DNA of 64,000 bases. Origin: Liopterus haemorrhoidalis (Eukaryota; Arthropoda; Insecta; Coleoptera; Dytiscidae). Shown piece after piece: positions 56,512-64,000 of this stretch. Below the pieces are notes generated by a model. The model was not told where the DNA came from and made no database searches. It saw only the letters and a program-made list of their open reading frames with translations. Each line of letters starts with the position of its first letter. The first letter of the stretch is position 1. The stretch covers positions 17,081,249-17,145,248 of the forward strand of contig OZ020624.1 of the NCBI GenBank assembly GCA_963971575.1, read 5' to 3'. The translations under genes were made by a program, and so were the position numbers.

Positions 56512-57141
56512 TTATATTTCAAATATTTGGAGTTCACCGGTTTAGCGTTAGGAAATTTCCACTGTAAACAATGTATTGTCCACTGCGATTAAAAGTTTTT
56601 TCAGCTCTAAATTCGCTTATTTTTCTCTTCTTTCCACTTATTATGTATATTCTCTTCTTTCTCACCATCTGTCCTAAGATTTGCATCAGTTTTTTGTCTT
56701 TACAGTCACTTTTGCACACGTATTCGTCAGTTTTTGGGTACAAAGTATCACTTTTTCATTCTTATTACGCCTTTTATTAATATTTCACGTCTTAAAATAT
56801 TTTGAACGCGGTAAAACCCTTTTTTTAGCGCATTCAACTTACCTATTTACGTCTTAAAACCGTCATAAGTTGGTTTTTTGCGTCTTTTAGGTTAACTATT
56901 TTTGACCTCTTTTTTCTTAACTTTCTTAACTAACCTATTTTTATTTTAAACGTCTTAACTCCACATATATCTTCCTGTTAAGTGAATAATAAGGGAGTTA
57001 TTTATATTACAAATATTTGAAGTTTTCCCGCCATTACTCTACAAATATTACTCGAATCAAAAAAATGTATTTATGTTAAGAATTTGCCTTTTAATTTTAA
57101 ACATTATTTGTTTTATATATTTTGCTGTTAAGTGAATTATA
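56512..57141. repeat. AT-rich satellite, hybrid copy
   Basis: Begins as the copy that normally follows the Harbinger nest and ends as the copy that normally precedes minisatellite block B. Diagnostic bases change between 57081 (first type) and 57104 (second type). Confidence 0.85.
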
Positions 57142-57821
57142 AGGTCAGTTAACAATTTTTCCAGCTAAACATATGGTCAGGTAACCATTTGGTCAGCTAA
57201 CTATATGGTCAGTTATCCATTTGGTCTGCCAACGACATGGTCAGGTAACCAATTGGTCAGATAAACATATGGTCAGGTAACCATTTGGTCAGCTAACCAT
57301 ATGGTTAGGTAACCATATGTTCATCTAACCATATGATCAGGTAACATTTTGGTCAGCTAACTATATGGTCGGTTATCTATTTGGTCTGTTAACCACATGG
57401 TCAATTAACAATTTGGCCAGCTAAACATACGGTTAGGTAACCACTTGATCAGCTAACCATATGGTCAGTTAACCATTTCGTCAGCTAACCATATGGTCAG
57501 TTAACAATTTGGTCAGCTAACCATATGGTTAGGTAACCACTTGATCAGTTAACTATATGATCAGTTAACCATTTCGTCAGCTAACCATATGGTCAGTTAA
57601 CAATTTTTCCGACTAACCATATGGTCAGGTAACCATTTTGTCAGATGACCATATCAGGTCAATTTTTTAAGGTAATCATGTAAGTCTTGTAACCATTTGG
57701 TCAGCTTAACCTGTACTTGCTCAGCAAACCATTTGGTCTGCCAACGACATGGTCAGGTAACCATTTGGTCAGTTAAACATATGGTCAGGTATCCATTTGG
57801 TCAGCTAACCATATGGTTAGG
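57142..57821. repeat. minisatellite block B (unit 3)
   Basis: Same array as 38645-39324 at an offset of 18,497 bp. Confidence 0.9.
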
Positions 57822-59716
57822 AATTTTTTATCTTCTCACTTCTTTCTTGTCCTTTGATATCTCGCATTCTATCAGTTATTGCCAGTGTCACATCTTGTCC
57901 TTCCGACCTCTTTCTTGCTATTTCCTTAGCTGAGTAACCATTATGCTCAAATCGTTTCCTTCTTTTTGCTTCCCATTTGGATTGTATCTTTCCATGTATC
58001 CCTTTCCTCTCTGTTTCTTTCCAGCACTGATAGAGCAAGTTTTATTTTGGGTGTTTTATTATCCGCTCTTCGAATTTAATAGCTCTTTTGGTAGCTTCTA
58101 TCCTAATGTTGTCCAATTTCAATTATTCTAATAAAATATATTCTGGTGTGCATTTGTCGAGGCCCAACATCCATTTAATGTATTTATTCTGCACCACCTC
58201 TAATTTTTCCTGGTCTTCCCATCCCCATATTTCAGAGCCATACGTCATTATGCTCTTGACAATGGAGTTGAACATAAGCATCCTTATTTTGATGTCTCCT
58301 TTAAATTTTCTCTCACCTATTCCCCACACTTGTGGCAGGGCTAACATTGCTTTCCTTGAGAGAGTCCGAATATGTTCTTCTGGGCCCCCGCTGCTTTTAA
58401 ACATGTATCCCAGGTATTTGTATTCTTTCGTTTGTTCTATCTCTTCGTCTCCCCAATTCCATTTGTTTTGTGTCTGTCTGCCTCCTCCTTTTTTGAACAG
58501 CATTATTTTTGACTTATCTGCGTTTAGCTTTAGCTTTTCCTTTTGTAGGAATTTCTCAAAACATTTAAGGAGTTTCCTCATTTCCTCTTCGGTTTTAGCT
58601 ACAATAGCAATATCGTCCGCTTAGGACAGAGAGATAAATTTTGTGTGTCCTACTACCAGTCCTCCTGTTTGTTCTGTTTGTAACGCTTCTAAATCTGACA
58701 TGTATATGGAGAACAGAGTTGGGCTTAACGGGCATCCTTGCCTTAAACCTTGTTCTGTCTAAAATTCTTCACAATATATTTCTCCATTTCTTACTTGGTT
58801 CCTTGTTTCTTTGTAAATGTCTTGTATCCGGTTTCTTATTATGACGTTTAGTCCCTTTTTATCTAACGTTTTGTAAAGCTCTTTCCGATCTACTGTGTCA
58901 AAGGCTGCTTTTAAATCGGCGAAAAACACATATAGTTTGCCTCTTTCCTTTGCCAGCTCTCTACCTACTACATAATTCAGGATATATACATTGTCAATTG
59001 TCCCTCTCCCTTTCCTGAACCCTGCTTGATTGTCTGTTCTTCTACCTCTTCTTCCAACTTTTGTTCTAAAACCATTGCATATATTTTGTGCAAGGTGTCC
59101 AGAAGAGTAATGCCTCTGTAATTCTTGCATTCATTTTTCATCCCTGATTTGTATATGGGTTCTATAATCCCTTTCCTCCATCTATCAGGAAAACTTTCCC
59201 CTCTCCATACCTTATTTATAATTTCTGTTATTTTTTTCTTTACATTTTCCGTACTGTACAGCCATTCTTCGTTTCCTATCCCATCTTCTCCAGCTGCTTT
59301 TTTCTTTTTCAGTTTCTCTATTTGTGCTTGTATTTGCTCTTCCGTTATATCATCTTGGTGGCTACCTCCATCATTTTTCGCTACTTCTAGAATTACTTTT
59401 TCATTTGTTCCTCTCAGGAGTTGACAGAAATGTCTTTCCCATTCTTCAATCTTTATATGTTGGGACACATCTACTTTGTTTTTTCTATCTTTATTGATAT
59501 ACTTCCATGCCTCCGTCTCTGTCTTGATATCCTGTATTTCTAATTCTTCTTGTCTCTTTTTGTTGTTTTTCTTTATCTTTGTATTCTTTCTTTTCTTTTA
59601 GATATTCGTTTTTATAGCTTGTACCTATCTTCCATTCTTTTAATGATGTCTTAACTGATTTTTTTTCCTACATTCTCCGTCCCACCAGTTATTTCTTCTC
59701 AGTTTGTTAGTTCTAT
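57822..59716 (-). pseudogene. non-LTR retrotransposon fragment (unit 3)
   Basis: Copy of 39325-41219 with the same frame breaks and the same TAA at the catalytic tyrosine position (58623-58621). Confidence 0.8.
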
Positions 59717-59865
59717 TTAAGTGAATAATAAGGGCCTTATTTATATTACAAATATCTGAAGTTTTCCCGCCATAACTCTACAAATATTTATCGAATCAAA
59801 AAAATGTATTTATGTTAAGGATTTGCCCTTTAATTTCAAACAATATTTGTTTTACATGTGCTAGC
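59717..59865. repeat. AT-rich satellite piece (unit 3)
   Basis: Counterpart of 25238-25386. Confidence 0.75.
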
Positions 59866-59873
59866 CTCTAACC

Positions 59874-60154
59874 GAGTGGTTCTCAACCAGGGTGCCGCGA
59901 GCTTTTCAAAATAAATTCGCCGCTATTCTCGGAATCGAAGACCCGTGTCTTAGAGAAAATACGCGGGAAATGTATTCTCTCTCACTCGTCATAAAACCCT
60001 TGCGAGTTTATTGGACGTCAAAAACGCCCGACCTTGAACGGCTCGCTCGCTCGCTCGCTCTCTCTCTATTGTGACATATTTAATAGTAGGGTGCCGCGAA
60101 GATCTCACATTTTGCATAGGGGTGCATTCACCTAAAAAAGGTTGAGAACCACTG
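59874..60154. mobile_element. 281-bp hAT MITE with GGTTCTCAACC ends (unit 3)
   Basis: Flanked by CTCTAACC on both sides; identical in layout to the unit 2 copy. Confidence 0.85.
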
Positions 60155-60931
60155 CTCTAACCGATAGTTGGAATGCGAGACAGACTAGAACGAGTAGTAT
60201 CACGCCTGTGTCATCGGTATACCAAAATTTCGAACCCCGCCAAAACCATGTGGCGGTTATCTGATGAGTGTAGCACACAATTTCCACCAGGAGGCAGTTC
60301 TGTTGGACACCCCCTCGCCACCCACCACCACTGAATACTCCACAAACTGGAATTTTAAATCTTATCTATTTAAATATGGCAGTTATTGTGAATGTGACTT
60401 GCACGTGGCGTGTTTAATGTTCTGTGGTGCAAAGAATTTTAAGTGATCAATAATATATTAATTAGGAAATATTGGCCCATCAGCTGAAATCAAACTTATA
60501 TGAATTGTATATTTTACTTTTTTTTGATATGTTCGATATTTGATATTCGATATTTGAAATATTTGATATTAATAACATATTAATTATAGACATATTAAAT
60601 CAGACTTATGTATATGTATCGTATATTTGACTTTTTTTTTTGTTATGTTCGATATTTGATATTCAATATTTGAAATGTTCGATATCAATAATATGTTTAT
60701 TATATTTGTTGCAAATATTGGCCCATCAGCTGAAATCAGACTTATATGTATAGTTTATTTTACTTTTGTTGGTGATGTTTGATATTTGAAATGTCCGATT
60801 TATTGCAAATATTGGCAAATACTTTTATTCTTCATAAAGGTTGCCGACATCTGAACTATGCTATTTATGTACCTATTATATGATTATGTATGTTAGATTA
60901 TTATTATATTATTATATATGTACGAGTGACA
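60155..60931. repeat. unassigned segment and AT-rich tandem repeat (unit 3)
   Basis: Counterpart of 41658-42434. Confidence 0.6.
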
Positions 60932-61378
60932 ATAAAAAGCTCAATTTTATATTATGTGTTTCTCTATAACCCCTTTTTAATATTAAACATGGATATATTT
61001 TCATTTTATATAAAATTTTATTACAATTTCGAATTGTATTAAAATTTTATGTAAAATGAAAATGTATTCACGTTTTATCAATTGTAATTTTTCTGGAATA
61101 ATAAATATGAGTACATTCAAATTTTGCGGTTTCATTCAATTTAGTACGTGGTGGATCTCTAGTTAGCGTTAGTTACGATGAACAAAATTTTGACACAGAG
61201 ATGGCACTTCTGTTAATGTGTCCTGTGAGTAGTATGTTGTTAGACTCCGACGTGAACGCATCGTTTGTAATGTGTGTTAGACAATGCATTTATTTATTTG
61301 TACATTAATTCTTAAATAAATCAAATTAACTTAATCTCGTGTCTTATTATAACCGCTAGTGACCATCTTAGGCTGACA
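60932..61378 (+). repeat. hairpin and putative LTR end of the second element (unit 3)
   Basis: Hairpin at 60997-61063; LTR-like end GGCTGACA at 61378 followed by GATCAGAAGTGGG. Confidence 0.4.
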
Positions 61379-61782
61379 GATCAGAAGTGGGATCAGGAAT
61401 GATGTGTAAAAAGTTAAAATTTGGTAAAATTAATGTGTAAACAATGTTAAAGGTCAGTGAATTCTGTGTAGTGAGTGTAGTGAAAGAAGCGTGCATTCGT
61501 GTTAGTGGGAACGACATAGGCAACCACGTACTACCGAGTGCGAGTGTGAACGAGATAGGCAACCACGTACTACCGAGTGCGAGTGTTAACGGGATAGGCA
61601 ACCAGCATATTCATAGCTGGACGTGGAACCACGACGTAGATACGGGACGTAAGGGGACGGTACAGGAATACCAACGACATCCAAACGGGATAACGCACGA
61701 GATAACGTACTAATTAAAGCGCAACGTAGACAGTGGTCTAAAGAACTTAGTTGAACGAAAATAGAAACAAAATAAAAACGAA

Positions 61783-62172
61783 ATGAACGAAGAGGCCATG
61801 AACGTAACAGAATTTAACGTGACGGCAGATAATGGAACGCATGAAGAACCATTATTTTCCTTAACAAACGTCAGACGTGAACGAATGGAATTAGATTCTG
61901 TGGATCAACTTGAAGAAAATTTAAGATGGGAGAGAGACCTTCTTAAACGAGAACGAGAACTCTTGCAGAAGGAGGGAGATCTATTTACGCAGGAAACGAG
62001 AAGTTTTGGAAACGCAACCATAACTTTGAGCGGTGAACGAACAGATATTTCGTATGATCCAGGATTTGATCCAGGTAAGATTACTCTGTTAACGGCTAAG
62101 CAATGGGTGAAAAAGCTCGAAAGCATTGCGAACATCTTTGGATGGGATGAAACACTATTATATACTGCTTAA
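61783..62172 (+). pseudogene. gag N-terminal fragment, second LTR element (unit 3)
   Basis: Same 129-codon frame and truncation as at 27312 and 43286. Confidence 0.6.
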
Positions 62173-62179
62173 GGCAATA

Positions 62180-62739
62180 GGCCTTTTTATTTAAAACAAT
62201 ATTTGTTTTATATATTTTGCTGTTAAGTTAATTATAAGGGAGTTATTTATATTTCAAATATATGGAGTTCGCGCGCTTGTCGTTAGGAAATTTCCACATT
62301 AAACAATATATTGTCCACTGCGATTAAAAGTTTTTTCAGCTCTAAATTCGCTTATTTTTCTCTTATTTCCACATATAATGTATATTCTCTTCTTTCTCAC
62401 CATCTCTCCTATGATTTGCACAAGTTTTTTGTCCTTACAGTAACTTTTGCACACGTATTCGTCAGTTTTTGAGTACAAAATATCACTTTTTCATTTTTAT
62501 TACGTCTTTTATTAATATTATACGTCTTAAAATATTTTGAACGCGGTAATACCCTTTTTTTAGCGCATTCAACTTACCTATTTACGTCTTAAAAGCGTCA
62601 TAAGTTGGTTTTTTGCGCCTTTTAGGTTAACTATTTTTGACCTCTTTTTTCTTAACCCTCTTAACTAACCCATTTCTCTTTTAAACGTCTTAGCTCCACA
62701 TATATTTAGCTGTTAAGTGAATTATAAGGGAGTTGCTTA
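62180..62739. repeat. AT-rich satellite across the unit 3/unit 4 boundary
   Basis: Counterpart of 27709-28268; unit marker at 62277. Confidence 0.8.
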
Positions 62740-63180
62740 GGGTACATTCGATTTGACGCCCCGACCGTTCCGAGCACGTTCTGTACACTCAAACGTGTTC
62801 GATTTGACGCTCGGAGTACACTCAATTGCATTCGTTTTGCGATCGAGCGAGCATTTAGAGTGCGCTCTATGTGTTCGAGGTTTCAATGCCGGGTTTACAT
62901 TGGTAGAGTAAAAGAAGTAACTAGCGCAAGTAACTAGCAACTAGTTACTATCCCTGTGTAAACAGTTGACATTGTGGCTAGTAGAGTACTAGGTGCCAGT
63001 AGTTGGGCTAGGATAGCAGTTAGCTCGTCGACGTATTTACTAGCTACTGTCTTTTCCCCCACTACGCAAAATTGATTCATTTCAAATTGGCGGCAAGCGA
63101 TAACCTGTCATAACAAATAGAAAAAAACCCATATCAGGTAAGTTACAATTTATTTACATAAATTGCGTAACATTGATTTA

Positions 63181-63888
63181 TTAATTGATGATTTTTGAAA
63201 TCATCTGGGAAATAACTGCCTTTGATACACGAAAAAGATGTTGTAGACCAGTGTTTCTCGACCAAAAACGCACCGTGGACCAGAATAATATATAATTTTC
63301 TAACGCGGACTACTAATAATAATTGTTGGTTTATTTTTTGCATGTTAACAAATATATTTAATGCGCTACTATACACATGTATTTTATTTGTAGAAAATCA
63401 CAGAAAATAAACAAAATATAAACTATTTACATAAAAAATGTGCAAAATAAATTAAAAATAAAACTGCAAAAAACACATAAAAACTTTCGCGGACCACTAA
63501 AAGTTTTCTGGGGACCACTGGTGGTCCGCGGACCACCTGTTTAGAAATACTGTTGTAGACTACAATAACTATTTCCTGTGGCTAGGAAATAAAGCGTTAA
63601 TTCCAATTTTATTTTTGCTGGAATCGCATCCCTTATTAGTGTATCAGTTCGTTGTATTAATGGACTAACTAAATTTAATAGCCTATTAAAATCATCTGGT
63701 GTCATTCTTAAACACAGTCTGTACTCTTTTTGATCTTCCACGGCTAATTCACGAAATAGAAGGACTGATGCGCCATGGGTAGTTCTTCTATCAATCCATT
63801 TTTTAACCCATTTTTGTTTAGGCTTAAATTCCGTACCGAATATTTCAATAAGACAATCAATTATTTCCTCCACAAGAAATGATGTAAT
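63181..63888 (-). pseudogene. HARBI1-like transposase fragment (unit 4)
   Basis: As in unit 3, split by the hAT MITE at 63249-63552. Shares the change near 63832 with the displaced copy at 55651. Confidence 0.7.
63249..63552. mobile_element. hAT MITE in the Harbinger fragment (unit 4)
   Basis: 304-bp copy flanked by TTGTAGAC; carries the AATGCGCTAC variant also found at 55180. Confidence 0.85.
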
Positions 63889-64000
63889 TCAAAATACCAC
63901 TTCTTTAATGGCATCACGCCGGCGACGATGTATATCCACATTCATAAACTATTTTTTGCAAAAAGATAATTTCACTGCAAAATCACAGCGAAGATGTCAA

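Larger units (their letters stand above)
55156..57103. repeat. displaced Harbinger/satellite segment (chimeric insert in unit 3)
   Basis: After 33 bp of the expected satellite the sequence switches at 55156-55157 (shared TT) into the middle of the inner hAT MITE, as if copied from unit 4 (counterpart 63340). It then runs through the Harbinger right half and satellite and switches back within a 22-bp identical tract (57082-57103) to the satellite before minisatellite block B. Confidence 0.9.
43780..62276. repeat. macrosatellite unit 3 (18,497 bp, rearranged)
   Basis: Third unit, matching unit 2 up to the end of the LTR element at 55122. It then contains a displaced second copy of the 3' part of the nested Harbinger element and satellite (55156 to about 57103) before rejoining the unit order at minisatellite block B. 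From there every feature lies 18,497 bp after its unit 2 counterpart (for example 43286 to 61783). Confidence 0.9.
62277..64000. repeat. macrosatellite unit 4, cut by window end
   Basis: Fourth unit, starting at the TTGTCGTTAGG marker. It repeats satellite and the nested Harbinger block of unit 3 at an offset of 18,497 bp until the window ends inside the inner element. It shares at least two substitutions with the displaced segment at 55156 (near 63363 and 63832) that units 2 and 3 lack. Confidence 0.9.
62740..64000. mobile_element. outer and inner Harbinger-like elements (unit 4), cut by window end
   Basis: The outer MITE starts at 62740 after TTA; the inner element starts at 62888. Neither right end is reached. 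Confidence 0.7.

Overview
This is an insect-like, AT-rich, repeat-dominated nuclear region with no ordinary host gene that I can recognise. The case for an insect rests on the transposons: an R1-clade non-LTR retrotransposon, an insect-type Tc1/mariner element with a DUF4817-like N-terminus, a Ty3/gypsy-like LTR retrotransposon with GPY/F integrase tail, PIF/Harbinger remnants and several hAT MITEs. I cannot name the species. There are no bacterial genes, RNA genes or CRISPR arrays.

Layout. Bases 1-596 are a broken LTR-retrotransposon gag piece and a short LTR-like remnant. From 597 to the end the window is a tandem array of one large unit: unit 1 (597-27805), unit 2 (27806-43779), unit 3 (43780-62276) and the start of unit 4 (62277-64000). 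Each unit reads in the same order: AT-rich satellite; a nested PIF/Harbinger-like element (outer MITE, inner element with a transposase fragment, and a hAT MITE inside that); more satellite, with a hAT MITE starting TAGGGTGACC; minisatellite block A (16-bp monomer); satellite; a Ty3/gypsy-like LTR element; minisatellite block B; a reverse-strand non-LTR retrotransposon fragment; a 281-bp hAT MITE; AT-rich repeats; and a second LTR/gag fragment that leads back into satellite. Units 2 and 3 are almost identical, so amplification is recent. The 5' and 3' LTRs inside one element differ at about seven sites, so the LTR insertion is older than the amplification.

Unit 1 carries three extra insertions missing from units 2 and 3: a Tc1/mariner-like MITE (3801-4209), a 3.04-kb hAT element (6924-9963) that itself holds an apparently complete mariner element with a full transposase gene, and a 6.7-kb R1-clade element (12935-19625) inside the LTR element's gag-pol. 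Unit 2 has an in-frame 696-bp gag deletion. Unit 3 contains a chimeric segment (55156-about 57103) made by an end-joining event and a homologous exchange between satellite copies.

How the parts work: nearly all coding sequence is broken. The best surviving genes are the mariner transposase (8133-7081, reverse) and the R1 ORF1/ORF2 pair (18011-13193, reverse, one nonsense codon in ORF2). All three LTR elements share an integrase-core deletion and cannot be autonomous. The region is best read as a fast-evolving macrosatellite, probably heterochromatic (inference), that records a layered history of transposition and recombination.
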